Below the pieces are notes generated by a model. That model searched no databases and was not told the DNA's origin. It saw only the letters and a program-made list of their open reading frames with translations. The position numbers were made by a program, and so were the translations under genes. A stretch of 64,000 bases of DNA from Ophiodon elongatus (lineage: Eukaryota > Chordata > Actinopteri > Perciformes > Hexagrammidae). Shown here piece after piece: positions 11,597 through 27,182 of the stretch. The stretch lies in contig JACSYO010000558.1 of assembly GCA_016806645.1 (NCBI GenBank), positions 65,001-129,000 of the forward strand. The letters run 5' to 3'. Every line of letters begins with the position of its first letter. Within the stretch, counting starts at the first letter, position 1.

Positions 11597-13072
11597 TGTT
11601 AGAGTTATGCACTGATTGCCTCACCTCTGGCTATAAGTCTCCTGCCAATTCTCTTTTATGCTCTCTTTCTTCTTTCTTCTCTTTCTCCGCTCCGTCTCGC
11701 TGTCCTCACCTCCATCTGTCCATACTGTCTTTTCCCCATGGAGTTACAGTTTATCATCGAAAAAGTGTTGAGTAATTTCACACACAAACAGGATTCACTT
11801 TCTGTGACCTCAACTCCTCATGTCAATGTCCTCTCTTCATCTATCCTCACTCCATTCTTCTCCCGTCCATATATCCTTTCATCTTCCCTCCCTTTTCCTC
11901 ATCCCCTCCTTTCTCCTCTTCACTCTTTTTAGTATTCAGCGGAGTCTATGGTAAGTGGATTGGTGGTGTGCCCACTTAAAAGGAGTGGAGGAATCACACC
12001 ACTAATCCCATTGTGAGAGAACAAGAGCTGAGGCGGGCCCATGTGTGTGCAAAAGAGAGCGAGAGTCCATGAGCGAGTGGCATTACGGAGAAAGTGTGTT
12101 TGAAAAAGGAAGCGAGAGGGATATCCTATGGACAGGTATGTGATGAGGAAAGTCAGAGAAAGGGAGAGACAGAGGGGTCTTTGTGTGTGTGTGCCCTGTT
12201 AAATCAGGCATGTAACGCCAGCTTTTATTGGAAAGCCTCTCCAGACTCCTCTGATAAGTGGCAGGCTTCTCTGATCTGTACATGAAAGACGGAGAGCAAG
12301 AAAGGGTGAGAGAAACAAGGTGGGGAGGAGAGCAAGTGCGGGGGGGAAGAAAAGAGGGAACGGTGGAGATGAGAGAGCGGAATGTGAAAATGTAATTTCT
12401 CCACTTCCTGGGGAGCGTCGTGTGCAGTTTGACTAATGACGAAGATGAAAAGGGAAGAAAGGACAGGATGACCATGGACTTGCACTGTCGGGGCTGTGCG
12501 GCTTGCTCATGGGCACTTCTGCACCGGTTGTTAAGAGCTTCACGGAACAATTTCTGTAGGAACTTGTTGGTCTTTGCCTTCCAAAACGGCTCATTAGGAG
12601 GGTTTTCAGATCTCGCGGTTCGCAGGTTTCTACAAATGGCGCCGACACAGCTACACGAGCTAACAAAGTGAAATTACAGTTTCAATTTTTCCTGGAAAGA
12701 CAGTCGAAAAAACAAAGAGCATAATGAAGAGACAGAGAGAGAAACGTTAGTGAGAACAGATCACAGGAAGTCTGAGTCTCTTCTGATGTCTGGCCTTCAA
12801 TAAAATATCTCTGTCCGTTCCAACCTTTATTTAAATGCTTGCACCATGCCAACGGCGCCACTTCTTTCTCTCCTTCTTTCTTTTCCCCTTCATCTCTCCC
12901 TTCCTCTACATCACCCACCAGGCGCCAAACACACCTCTCTTTCATGCCTGACACTTGTTTTCTTCCCTTCGCCCCCCCACCACTCCTCGCACTGTGGGAG
13001 GTAGATCAGGATTTATGGAGGCTGAAGTGATATCATTGTTAATGGTCGTCCTCTGAGCACCCCTTTGAAACA
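11595..13072. other. Non-coding; pyrimidine-rich then purine-rich sequence
   Basis: A C/T-rich stretch at about 11,640-11,935 is followed by G/A-rich sequence at about 12,000-12,400. Frames up to 155 codons (12,083-12,550, minus) are low-complexity Ser/Pro/Leu translations of this composition and are not considered genes. Confidence 0.55.
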
Positions 13073-13120
13073 TACACACACACGCGCACGCACACGCGCA
13101 CGCACACACACACACACACA
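13073..13120. repeat. (CA/CG)n microsatellite
   Basis: Alternating purine-pyrimidine run in which CG steps are frequent, a composition prone to left-handed (Z) DNA. Confidence 0.93.
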
Positions 13121-13392
13121 AGCAGAGGGAGGTGATGTGCAGTCACACGCATGCAGGTGACTGGACGAGCATCGAGGGGACACAAATGGACACTCGCACT
13201 CCCTCCTTAGCTTTCTCCCGGCTGCTGTCAAGAGGGTTTGTTCCCACACCGCGGGGAGTGTGTCACATGAGCGGCCAGCTGTGTGTTTGCGTGTGTGTTG
13301 GAGGGTGTATCGGGACACTTGGGGCCTCTCCTTGGGGGATTGAACTCGTGTTTTAAGGTCAGAGAGGGTTGCGCTGCTGGTGGCTGGAGGAT

Positions 13393-15810
<2,418 letters not shown>

Positions 15811-15853
<43 letters not shown>
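15811..15853. repeat. (TG)n microsatellite
   Basis: TG run with one TCTG interruption near the left end. Confidence 0.96.
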
Positions 15854-15855
<2 letters not shown>

Positions 15856-17810
15856 GTAGACCTAGTATGGACTTCAGTATGATGGTACAGAGCCATTTCC
15901 CCTCTGTTAAGAATTTATTAATTTCTGGGACACATCATTTCTCTAGTCTAACTTCTGACATCAAACACCTGGACAAATATGAACTATATGTACTGTATAT
16001 TAGCGAAAATATAATTACTATCTTAAATACAAATATATGAATACTAGTAATGCCTTTTAAAAACCTGAAGCAACAGTAATGCAATGTGACCAAGGGGTGA
16101 GCAACATAATCTAAAGTGGCTCACTTGGACCCTGCACTTGGACCCCCTCCTAATTGGTGAACTCGTCCCCCGGAGCAGATCCTAACCTTTAAGTGGTCAA
16201 CCTACAAAGACTCTGAGGACAGCCTGAGGGCCGAGAGGTACGTTTCCAAGAAAGAGCAGACTGCTTTGTGCCGTAAGAACAATAAGACATGCCATTTTCT
16301 GGAGGGTGGTGTTCTTTTCAGACGTTTTGCTTTTGTGCAAACCAACACAATCTTGGAGTATCCCTCAACCTTAAGATAGTAAAGCAGTATTTTCTTTCGA
16401 TACTATTGTTAATTGACATTTTAAAAAAATCCAACAAATTCTCAGTATCTGATGTTTGCTGCTCTTTGTAAGGTATATTTAGAGCAAGCAGACACATTTT
16501 CTATATATATATATTTATATATATTTTTGTCAAACTCAACAGATGCATGAGATACAAATCGTCACATGTGGAGGGAGCCTTCATCCCCACCATCTCCTTC
16601 AACGTTCTGACAGTTTGGGCAGCCGCCACAGTCCCTGTTGACGAGCCGCTGTCCTCAACCCACCAAGACAGGGATGAAGATCTTGTTGATTGCTGATTGA
16701 AGTGGCGTTTACGGCGCTGCAGTTGAACAAACATTTCAATCACGCTGGTACATAATTCGTCTTAAGTGTGTCCAACATTCCCGTCACCTCCCACAAGGAA
16801 ACGAGAGAGGTTGTCAGTGTGCACACAAATTAGGAGACAAGAAAGAAGAAAAGTGTACTCTCTAAACGACCACGCTACGCCTCGGCAGATTCACTTCCTC
16901 CACTGGACGCCACAGAATGTGCGAGTGCAGAGCCACCCATTGTTGTTATTGACAGTGTTGCCGCTGCAGTACTTCACACTGTATCGGCTATTCGGGAGGC
17001 CTGTTCAATTTCCCGATAGGTCGTGTGCGCTAAAACATTTTGGTGCCAAGAATTATTATCCTCCTCTGTATCGGTTTGACAGCACAGTTATAGCGGCCAT
17101 TCATTTAAGCTCTGTTTTCTTTTAATTATTATCATTTTAGCATTTCTATGGAGTGAGTGGCTGATATTGATTCAATGCAACTGTGCACATATTATCAATA
17201 CTTCCACTAATTCTCCCTCCATTAGCTGGGCTAGCTAGATCAGATGTGTATTGATTTCAGCAGTGTACAGGCAGCGCTTGTGTGTGCAATCAGATGGCTC
17301 TCCAGCTTCATAATATGGTCTTATACACTATTTATGCGACACTCTTCGAGGTAAATAGAGGCAGCCCTCTTAACGGCCAATGTCACCTCTTTGTTTTTGT
17401 AGAAATTAAACTGAAAATGATTGTTGACTTCCCGGCAATTGCACCGTTCCGACCAGTGGCACAGAATAGGTAAGTGACGACAAGGCTGTGTTCCATTTAC
17501 TTCAAAAAGTGTACTTTAATAAATGTAAGCAGGCGCTGGTTAGATCAGCAGCTCAGCAAAATTGACCTCACCTGTCTATCTCGTTGTTGGTTTGTACACA
17601 GAGTAAAATGCATGCACACACACATGCATGCAGACACTCTTGTACACACACATTTCCCTCCCTCTTCCACCCCTCTAAATGTCAGAAAGCATTGATTGTG
17701 AGATTGTGAACAGGAGCCCACGGGCAATTTCAGGTTGTGTTTGTTTCTCAACAAAGATATAAAAAAAACCTGACAGTGTACTTAAAGGTCAAAAGAGAAC
17801 ACTAAAGGGG

Positions 17811-17811
<1 letters not shown>
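15854..17811. other. Non-coding unique sequence
   Basis: Holds a short AT-rich (TA)n patch at 16,501-16,525. Nothing gene-like recognised. Confidence 0.5.
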
Positions 17812-17879
<68 letters not shown>

Positions 17880-17923
17880 CGTGCGTCTGTGTGTGTGTGT
17901 GTGTGTACATATATATGTGTGTG
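17812..17923. repeat. Compound (CT)n(GT)n microsatellite
   Basis: About 25 CT units pass directly into GT units with CGTG, TCTG and TATA interruptions. The CT part is a mirror-repeat pyrimidine tract. Confidence 0.97.
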
Positions 17924-18436
17924 GCTGAGGATGATGAAGACATTTTGATAGCAAAAGAAAGTAGGGTAGAATAACTTTGTTTCAATGTAAAAAAAAAAAG
18001 ACCTTTCTGGATCCTTCAGAAAGCAATGATGTATTATAATAATACTTTTTGAATAAAGATATTTAGAGGAATAAATATATAATCAATAAATATTTGAATC
18101 TGCTTTCTCTTCTTGTACAAACAGCTTATAAACAAAACAAACAAAAAAGTTGTTGATGGTAATTTCTTCCGGCAAGATTTGGATTACATACCGTTTGATG
18201 TTTTTAGTATGATGTGTGACATTGGGGGAAATCTGGCTGCTGGGCAATGCAACTTTCTCATTAGGGTGAGCAAATATGGCAGAGCACACTGGTGGATGTG
18301 CTTGTGAGTGATGTTGCTCATGGATATTTGTCTTTGGGGCCTCAGCCTGCTGTTGTATTCATCCCATAAAGCCTGCATGGTTGCATCATCTATAAGTAAA
18401 ATAATGTCTTCTTCTTTCTATTTGCTGAAGGTCACG
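17924..18436. other. Non-coding AT-rich sequence
   Basis: An A11 run lies near 17,990 and a small TA-rich patch near 18,060. No gene recognised. Confidence 0.5.
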
Positions 18437-18480
18437 GTGCTGATGGTGCTGATGGTGCTGATGATGCTGATGATGCTGAG
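18437..18480. repeat. GCTGATG-type short tandem repeat
   Basis: GGTGCTGAT units give way to GATGCTGAT units, about five degenerate 9-bp copies. On the + strand it translates to a Met-Leu/Val run, so the ORF over it is a repeat artefact. Confidence 0.85.
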
Positions 18481-18775
18481 CTGCGTTTGGCTGCAGCAGT
18501 CAATGTTTGCATTTCTGATTTTACCTTTGACACTAAAACATGGACAATGTTTTCTACTTCATTAGTCAGGCATTTAAATAAAACATTTTTATTTTTATTA
18601 AAGAAAACCAACCCCTTTTTTCAAAAGCCAAATTTAAACTGCGAGCAGTTAGAGAAGGCAAAATGTTTCTCATGTTGTCAATCTGTCTTTCTGCAGGAGG
18701 AGCTGCTTGGTGTTGAATTTAATCTCAATCAATCGCCACAGGCACTAATCCTACAGATTATAGACCCCTTGCTCC

Positions 18776-18778
<3 letters not shown>

Positions 18779-18836
<58 letters not shown>
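18779..18836. repeat. (CA)n microsatellite
   Basis: Uninterrupted CA run of about 29 units. Confidence 0.98.
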
Positions 18837-18838
<2 letters not shown>

Positions 18839-20898
18839 CATCATTATTATATGTGACAATCCCCTCTGAGGGATACTGCCCACTCAGCGTTTGCCCACAT
18901 GACATCAGCTGAGACATGGACACATGTTAACACACACATTCTCATTATGTGCAATATCCCCGCATAATCTACGTACATGCTTACACTAATGCATGCATGC
19001 CTACACACATGCACATGTAGCATCGATATGCAGCATTTGACCCAGGAGTGACCTCGTTTAACATCTTTGCACAGTGCAACTACACACACACTCACACAAA
19101 TGCACACAAATTATTAAGGTGATTAATACTCCGCATTAATCGGTCTCAGTGTCAGTCATAAGACAAACAACTGAAATATGCTGAATTTCACCACATGTCG
19201 GAGGAATGATGGGTGGATTAAACATGTACACATGTCTGTATGAGTTGTGTAATCACATGTAATCTGTAATTATATAGATACTGGAGATGGGACACATATA
19301 ATCCCTCTGACCTGGTAAGGAGAGAGATGAATGTAGTGAGAACCCCCGACTCAAACGAGCGTGATTAATAACATCTTATTAAAATGAATTTTACATAATG
19401 TAACTCAGGAAGGAGATGGGATAAAGGTTTCTGACACATTTGGGTCTCTATGTTCCGCTGAATAAGTGAATGTTTTCCTCTTTTTTTGAATTTAGACAAA
19501 ACAAACGTTTTACATATCTTTGCAAACTAGGCTACTGCAGCTTCAGTGAGGTCCATCACGTTTACAGCAGAACTCTTGAGTTCACCTTTTCTGTGTCGAA
19601 CTGGTCACAACAGGAAGTTTCACAGCCAAATTCATTTGCGTGTTTTTGAGACATATTTAGTTCCAGAAGCTTGTTGTGGTCGGACTACTCGTTGGTGAAC
19701 TGCTTTAGCTGGTACTCTAACTACGAACTCACTAGCCAGCCAGGATAATGCTAGTTCAATCAGGAGAGACTTGTTTAGAATTGAACAATAATTTATTACA
19801 TATGCATAACATTTGAATAGTCCAAAGTCTTTGGACTCGTGATGCCGAGTTCTGATGAGGCAGAATCCCCCTGGAGTTCAGACACTGGTGGTGGTGGTGG
19901 TAAAGGGAGTTGCTGAAATCCGATGAAGAATGAGGAGCAGGACTGATGCTGACGGGAGGAGCCTGGGGTGGAGGAGGTTGGAGGAGCCTAGGGTGAAGGA
20001 GGGTCGCATCTGGTTTTGAGCTGAAATGAAAACTGACAGCAGCTTAGCGAAGAACCCATTTAAAACTTTAACAGAAACGATATAATTTGGCTTAAAGAAA
20101 CTGTGCAGCATCTGGTTGGTTAATTTAAAGTGGACGCCCACCAATCAGCTGATAGAGTAATCACAGGGAGAATTAGAGACAAAGATTTATGAATGAAAAA
20201 GCAGTTTAAAGAGAGTCTTCCTTTCTGAACCTATCTCCATTAAGTCACAAAGTATTGTCTCAACTGTTCCGTTTACTCCCCCCGGGTATTTTGTACCCCG
20301 CTGTACACCAGTAGCACAAGACAATAAGTGTGTATTCAAAAGAACTATTTGTTCCATCGACTCTTGACTCATAACTGTCCACTACCTTTTCTCTTTTGTG
20401 GAGCAGTTTACACTGCGACAGAGAAAGGTAAATAAAAGAGAACGGTGCAACACAGTCAATACACTATGATAGCTTCTAAACATAGACCCTTAACAAATGG
20501 TGCTCAGTAAGACCCTGTATATGTCTATTCGTTATAAATGGTATTGAGAGACATTACTCATTGAATAAAATAATCAACATATTGGTACCAACCTTGCATC
20601 CTCCAAAAAAAAACAACATAGCAACTGCTGCTGACATTCTTGCACCGGCCCATCAAAACTTTTCCACTGCTTGCTTACCCTTCAACTGATTGTTGACTCT
20701 GTTCCGTTATTGGATGCCAACCCAGTTAAATATTAAAAGAAGACATGAAGACACAAATATTTCCGGATAACAGGATGAAACCTCCACACAGTTTTCATTT
20801 TGAGGGGTGTTATGTTCAGGTGGCCTCTGAGCATGTGGGTATGTATATGCATGAGAGGGAGTAGCAATTATCATAATGGAGAACTGCCAGTAGAGAGA
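18837..20898. other. Non-coding, no gene recognised
   Basis: Contains a short GGT run at 19,886-19,901 and two near copies of a GGAGGAGCCT-x-GGGTG-A-GGAGG unit around 19,955-20,000. Otherwise unique sequence. Confidence 0.5.
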
Positions 20899-20916
20899 GT
20901 GTGTGTGTGTGTGTGT

Positions 20917-20979
<63 letters not shown>
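20899..20979. repeat. (TG)n microsatellite
   Basis: About 81 bp of TG units with one TATG interruption. Confidence 0.98.
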
Positions 20980-20980
<1 letters not shown>

Positions 20981-21058
20981 CATGGAATGATGCCAATGAG
21001 TCTGGATGGTTCAGCATTAGCTTCAGATCAGAGCGTCGTGTCATGATCCTTCTACAGC

Positions 21059-21062
<4 letters not shown>

Positions 21063-21096
<34 letters not shown>
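21063..21096. repeat. (TG)n microsatellite
   Basis: Uninterrupted TG run. Confidence 0.96.
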
Positions 21097-21097
<1 letters not shown>

Positions 21098-23142
21098 ATG
21101 TATGTGCATTTGGCACGGTTAATGGCTACGATTCTCGTGGCTCCTCTGTTTCTCTCCGTCTCTCCTTCCCGCCTCTGTTCATCATCCCTTCATCAGCTTC
21201 CTACTCCGCCAGTCAGTCCTCTCATAAGCAGGTCACCAGCCATGCACACCGACTGCTACCAACTTCACAAACCAGTCACGAGACGCCCGTTGGTCTGGTG
21301 GCCCCGATGACATTTCAGTTAGCGTGTCCTCGTTTGTCATCTCGAGATAAAGTTGGTCGCAGCTGAAGCCATCTCACATTAGCATTATCCAGCCCCCTCT
21401 AAAGCCATTTGTAAGTTATACTTTAGTGCTATGTAAATAAAGTTTGCAAGGTAGCTTGCTTGCACATTGTTCGTACAGCACACGGACATATTACATGATA
21501 TTGGAGTGTACGTCCTCTCCCGTGTCGTCAGGCAGAAGGTTAAGCATTTATCCTGCAGTACTTGCTACAAGGTTCTTTAATGGAACGACCATGTTTTAAA
21601 TGCCAGCAGTAATTTAATTCATAGCGCTGCTGTTAGCCCTTAAGCTAAGATTAGCTATCCATGAATGTATCTATCATTTTATATTTGTTGATAGCCATGA
21701 TTTTCAGTTTCTTTCTCTCTCTGCCGCTTAGTTTAGCTAATTAAAAAAGAGCTGGGCACTATTTGTTTGCTTTCACCTGCATGTGAACGAAGCGCTGCAA
21801 ACATGTGACATGATAAAACTGCATTTGTTGTGACTCCATGTCTGAAAGGTAACCCAATGCGTTCATGGCGTAGCCTATTGTTCGCGCTGTATTTATCATG
21901 TTTGCCTCTAATGGCCTATAGCTGGTTGCCATGGTTAGTTGCCATCTCTGTATGAATTTCAACAGCTTCAAAGCCAAAATCTTTAAAACGTTTTAACAAG
22001 CTTGTCTCAAAATGCCGTTGCTATTTATTTTCCACACTATATAAGCCAGTATAGCAAATCATTTACCAAAAGTTCGGCTTTCGTCAGTCAGCCTGTATGT
22101 CTCTCTACATTATAAAAACATGTCTGAGAGTTTTGAATGTAATTCTTTTGAATATGTGTGACTGGGCACCGTCTTGGCTCCAATGAGCAGCGGTGGACTG
22201 GAGCCAAGATGGCAGATGGCAGCTTGTCTGCAGGGTTTGGATTCCTAGAGGGCCTCTGATACAGCAAACACAGACAACCGGGTGGAGAAGGATGCTGATA
22301 TTTATTGTGTCTCTCCTTGTTTTACTGTCTCAATCCAATTCTTTTTCTTACGCTTGATCCTCTTCTCCCTGATTCAATGTCATTTTTAGTTTTTCCCACC
22401 CTTTTGTGTTTTCACTTCCCATTTTTACTATAAATAAGATGTTACCGTACAAAAGACAATATTAGAATAAGGCATAATAATAATAAAGGAATTCCATGTA
22501 AACTTTAGACAATATATTTTGGTACAACAATAAAAATATGAAATGTTCTATAATTCTGGGATTTTGGCGTAATTAAACAACTTTAAAGTATAAGTTTGAT
22601 GAGTCGCTATGCCAGATGAGACAGAAGAAGCTTGTTTCTCTTGACATATTGCATTCTCATTGCTGCACATTTTACATTTGAGATTTGCTGATGTTCTGAT
22701 CCGGAGCATTTTGCAGTTGCTGCAGCAGAGAAAACTTTAAATTATTGTACGACAACCAGTCGCTGATATGAAACACACGAGATGAAGGTCCAGGGCAAGA
22801 GATTAGATTAAAACTTTGCTGTGCATCTGAAAAAATTCAATTATCTTCTGCCAAACAAATAGATAGAAAATGCAAAAATGCTGCGCACAGAAAAAGGAAT
22901 TACATGTATTAATGTGTTTTGGAGGGTTGGTCTAATCATTTCATTCAGAGGAGAATAATCTGAAGTGGGAAAAGTACATCTGCATCTTTCTCATTCCTAC
23001 ATTCATGTATTTATGTATCCTTGTGTCCTCTCTTCCCTTTTTCATCCATTCCCTCCACTCTTTTTCATAATCACTCCCTTTTTCTTCCTCTTTGTTTCTC
23101 CCGCTTTCTCCCTTTATTCAGACTCTATCCCTTCCCTCCCAA
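21097..23142. other. Non-coding unique sequence
   Basis: No tandem repeat, RNA gene or transposon remnant recognised. Two GTTGCC half-sites sit at 21,925-21,942 without a proper right half, so no X-box is called. Confidence 0.5.
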
Positions 23143-23151
23143 CCTCTCTCT

Positions 23152-23197
<46 letters not shown>

Positions 23198-23207
23198 TCT
23201 CTCTCTC
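23143..23207. repeat. (CT)n microsatellite
   Basis: CT run with single interruptions. It faces a (GA)n tract 140 bp to the right, giving an inverted pair of about 65-70 bp arms. Confidence 0.96.
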
Positions 23208-23269
23208 ATCTCTCTGCATCCCTTTTCCATCTCGAGTTCTCTCCTGGATCAACAGTATGTATATACCCG

Positions 23270-23283
23270 GTTGCCGTGGCAAC
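23270..23283 (+). promoter_or_regulatory. RFX X-box motif (full consensus, near-palindromic)
   Basis: GTTGCCGTGGCAAC satisfies GTHRCCNNRGYAAC at every position, and with its flanking G and C it is a 16-bp palindrome apart from the two central bases. Both half-sites are optimal (GTTGCC and GGCAAC), the form bound by RFX dimers at ciliary and neuronal genes. It sits in the loop between the (CT)n and (GA)n tracts. In vivo use is inference. Confidence 0.55.
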
Positions 23284-23339
23284 CAGAGGAGGCCACATGA
23301 GCGGGTGGATGAACAAAAGACCCAGAGACCCTCATCCAC

Positions 23340-23344
<5 letters not shown>

Positions 23345-23408
<64 letters not shown>

Positions 23409-23416
23409 CAGAGAGG
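23345..23416. repeat. (GA)n microsatellite
   Basis: GA run with single AAAG and CAG interruptions; inverted partner of the (CT)n tract at 23,143-23,207. Confidence 0.97.
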
Positions 23417-23600
23417 GAAAATCCGATTTCATTTTTAGGTGAGGGGGTTTGGTGTGTGTGTGGAAAATGAAGAGGTGGAGGAAGAGGAAGGGGGGGAGGG
23501 GGGATTGATAGCGTAGGTGAGGTGAGTTCATAAATGAAAGAAAGAAAGAGAGAGAGAGATAGAGAGAGGGAGGGGGAGGGGGATGGGAGAAGGGAGAAGG
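23417..23600. repeat. Purine-rich low-complexity stretch
   Basis: G/A-rich on the + strand, including G-runs of 6-7 near 23,490 and a GAAA/GA repeat at 23,536-23,570. Confidence 0.8.
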
Positions 23601-24044
23601 GAGATGTGGTTAACAAAGCCAAAGAAGAAAAAAATATATCTGTATATAAAGAAGGAAAAGCCTAAAAGATGCAACAGTTCATAATGTAAAACTGCAGCTG
23701 CCTCCAGCGGTGGTGTCTCAGAATTAGAGATCATTTCAGAATCAAGTGCAGAAGATTGGATGTCACTCTATAAGGATTAATGGTCATTTTGAAGCCAATT
23801 CGTGTAAAGAAATAGCTATTCTTAGGAATATCTTTAAGGTATTTCACTGCATGTAATTTACAATAATGAGCTGCTGTTTCCAGGCTCCACATTACTCATA
23901 CAGTATGTCAAATAATGAACATACCAGCCATGTGTACAGTGTGTCATATACAGTAGGCCAGTAATACTGAGAGAGTCTGTGAGAGTTGAACCCACAATGT
24001 TTCTTTGCGCCATGAGCATGTTTAACACTGTTAGGGCCTAATGA
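23601..24044. other. Non-coding unique sequence
   Basis: Nothing recognised. Confidence 0.45.
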
Positions 24045-24118
24045 GCAGTGGTGCCCAACCTGGGGGTTGTAACCCTCTGACAAGTCGTAAGATAAAACAG
24101 AGGGGTCATGAGATGACC
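24045..24118 (+). mobile_element. Fragment of dispersed teleost repeat
   Basis: The stretch beginning CAGTGGTGCCCAACCTGGGG and ending near GAGGGGTCATGAGATGA resembles an interspersed sequence I recall from many percomorph genomes. It carries no coding sequence. Family membership rests on memory, not on a search. Confidence 0.45.
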
Positions 24119-24124
24119 AACGAA

Positions 24125-24375
24125 TAGTACACTATATATATTAAGTGGACGTAGTCACCGTGATGTCACCCATTGGTTTGTAGATTGCGGTTTTGAAACC
24201 TTGAGTTCGGCATTCTGGCCGTTGCAAACTTGTTTTTTTGTAACCAGAAGTGACACGAGAGGGTGGAGCTAAGGACAACTGAACGCTGAATAAGACATTT
24301 TTAGGTGACCAAAATGTTACAGTTAACTTTCATGAACCAAAAACAACCCTTAAGCTACACTGTATACTTTTATTT
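24125..24375 (+). mobile_element. Diverged dispersed repeat, copy 1
   Basis: Its left part (TAGTCACCGTGATGTCACCC, then GGTTTTGAAACCTTGAGTT) recurs in diverged form at 26,773-26,860. It also resembles a non-autonomous repeat common in teleosts, including the AGAAGTGACACGAGAGGGTG segment. No ORF. Confidence 0.5.
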
Positions 24376-25122
24376 ATTATATTAGTTTGATGTTTGGTTT
24401 GATGTGATTATTTCAGTTATACAAAGGCACTGTTTTTATAGAATATGAAATTATGTAAATAATTATCCATAGAATAAATCCCTCCTTTAATAGGCAACCT
24501 CAAGGCTTCTTCCAACTGCGGATGTAAAGAACTAAATGTCTCGTGTAACTCCTTTAATCAGCAACCTCAGCTGCGTTGCTTTGCTGGTAATTAAGTTGCC
24601 CATGTTCATTCTGATCAAGGCAGTGGCGCAGACATTCATTCAGTCTCACATATTAAGCTGTAACCTAGTAATAATTAGAGAAAGAAAATAATACACTTGG
24701 GAAAATGTCAAGTTGATTTCCACTTCAAGCCTTCCTCTCATTATCTTTGCTCTTTTTCATAAGCAGCTTTTCTTTTCTTTTTTTTAATTAGTGCTGGATT
24801 CTTTCATTAAAAAGGTGCAGCAACAACTTTGTTACTTGGTTGGTAAAATCAAGACGTTTCACTTTCACTTTCATTTATTTCTTTGTTTTTGGGACACAGG
24901 ATACCTCTCTCAATCATCTTTAAAAATGATGACCCCCCCAAACGCTCCCAGCCCATTAACCTTTGAAGTCTACGATTAACAGTTGAGCTGGTGGCAAATG
25001 TGCTCCTATTTGACTAAGTAAACGTATGGAGCGCTGATCCTTTGCAGAATATACAGATAGGCCCTCAAGGCACTGGTGGGAAAACCATATTCAATTATTG
25101 TGCCTATTAAAACTTGTCAGGG

Positions 25123-25150
25123 GTGTGTGTGTGTGTGTGTGTGTGTGTGT
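25123..25150. repeat. (TG)n microsatellite
   Basis: Uninterrupted run of 14 TG units. Confidence 0.95.
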
Positions 25151-26772
25151 TAGCTGAAACAGGACAGCCTTATGCAAATATAATTGCGCCAATTAAAGCA
25201 CAGAGTGGGATCAGAAGGGGGTTTTGGGTGGAAAGACTGGCAGCAGTTGCGTGTGAGGGTTGGTGTGTGTGCCAGTGGGTGTGCTGGTTATAGTGCTGGT
25301 TCTCCAGTGTGTGCATGCGTACATAAGTCAATGTGCACATGTGTGGGTGTTCTGGGAACACTGTTCTTCGCACCTTCCCCCTCCATCCCCCACCACCAGC
25401 ACCCCCATCCCCTCAAAGCCTGCTTGCCTGTCTGTCTGTCTTCGGGGAGTTGAAGGAGCTCAAAGGAGAAGCCTGGAAGAGACTCCATGTTTGGTGGAGA
25501 GACGGAGGAAGGGATGAGGACGTGGAGCGGGAAAGCAGGAGAGACGAAAAAGAGACTGAATGGGTGAGCTCAGGAGAAAATCAGTGGCCACACACGTAAT
25601 TGGAGAGATAATGTCCAGTATTTAAATGAAATTATACTGAAGTAGCCTTTTCCCACCTTATTTTCCGAAGAGTCTAAGGAACAGAGACCCGACCTGAACC
25701 CAAATTACACTTATCTGGTCAGACAGGGTAAAATGGTAAAAGCTTTTTAGCATTTTTGTCTGAAGAAAAGTTCAGGACGAGCCGTCTTTGTGATGGAGAC
25801 AGCCAGGGAAGCGAATGACTGGCTAGACTGATGTAATATTTCTTGACATTCACTGGAGATTTTTCTGCACGTTTCCCCCCCTTTCTCCCTGAACAGATCG
25901 GTATTCCCTAGTTTTTGCCCAAGGGGTAACACCAGCAACCCCGTCTGTCAGGTTAAATTTACCCCCAAGGAACTACCTATTCATACACTCAGAAGAAAAA
26001 CGACAGAATTGTCTCTGACATTGTCTAAAAAATCTCGTCAGTCTTGTTCTCCGGGGGAGACAAAGTGTCATCACAATGCAGTAATGGCTGTATATCGTAT
26101 CACAAACATTGTTGCCAGGCTTTCATCTCTTGTGTATTTCCAGAATACGGTGACGGCATCATACACTTGACTGCACTTTACAGAGTTGACAGTGTCGCAG
26201 GCGACTCAATAAAGTGCTGGCAGCTTTGAAACCAGGAAGATTAAATGTTCCTGTGATCACTGCGAGAGCAGGTAACTGAGACACAACAGACGGAGGTTTG
26301 TGGAGTCCTTCGCTCACGTGTGGAGGCAGCAGGTTATCAAAGAGGACAAACTGCAGTCACATGTTGGTACTGTGCATTTCAGCTGGTAGTCGGTGCTCAA
26401 CGCAATCTCTTATATCGTAAACATAATTCTGTGTCACTACATTCATGCCTTTTGTTAGAAAGATGTGCTACAGAATCGAAATCCAGCCTATTCAAATTGA
26501 CTTTATTTCACCAGTCAGCTCACAATTTTGTGGGAAGCCGAATGTTTGTTGAACTGTTTGAATCCCACAATACACACGATTCTCTGAAAGCTCTCTGCAG
26601 GAAGTCAAAGGAAAGACATTTACAGAATGAGCAAATAGTCTACTGTACATTTTGCTTGTGTTCCATGCAGTGTATCTGTATATTGTACATGCAAAGTTCA
26701 AAATCAATATAGAATAAAAGTCTACAGCCATGCTAGCGCTGTGAGCACTGTGAGGCTGTATTCATAGGCATA
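25151..26772. other. Non-coding, no gene recognised
   Basis: A 130-codon + strand frame at 26,320-26,712 shows no recognisable domain. Otherwise background. Confidence 0.45.
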
Positions 26773-26860
26773 ACCATTGACTGTATGTAAGAAGTGTATA
26801 TAGTCACCGTTAGTTTGTAAACTATGGTTTTGAAGCCTCAAGGTTTTAAGCTGTTGTCTT
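26773..26860 (+). mobile_element. Diverged dispersed repeat, copy 2 (partial)
   Basis: Shares the CCATTGACTGTAT-type start, the TAGTCACCG core and the GGTTTTGAAGCCTCAAGG segment with the element at 24,125. Only the left part is recognisable. Confidence 0.45.
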
Positions 26861-27070
26861 ATTGGTTAACATGCGTATCAACTAAAATATTTACCACGTA
26901 CCGTATAGGCTACCATAGTGTTAAAATGCCAACATTTGCTAATTATTGCTAAACGCAAAGCACTGATGGGAATGTGATTAGTTCCGCAGGTGTTTGGACA
27001 TGCACCAAAATATTGGACAAATTGAACCAGACTTGATGATGGCGCTGGATAAAAAAACAATGTTTCCACA

Positions 27071-27182
27071 AGTCATCCTCTGGAGACCACGCATGTCAAT
27101 ATACGGCGGTCATGCATCTAATATATTTGAGATATTTAAGTTTGGACCAGAGTTATGGACATACCAACCAAAGCTATCATGG
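27071..27182 (-). mobile_element. Diverged MITE-like repeat, inverted copy
   Basis: Read on the minus strand it aligns with the middle and right part of the element at 10,828-10,983 (GTTGGT..., CTGGTCCAAACTTAAATATCTC). It also continues into a CCAGAGGATGA segment missing from that copy. Confidence 0.45.

Noticed and set aside
20800..21366. 188-codon + strand ORF
   Set aside because: Spans two TG tracts (Val-Cys runs), with no domain in the unique parts.
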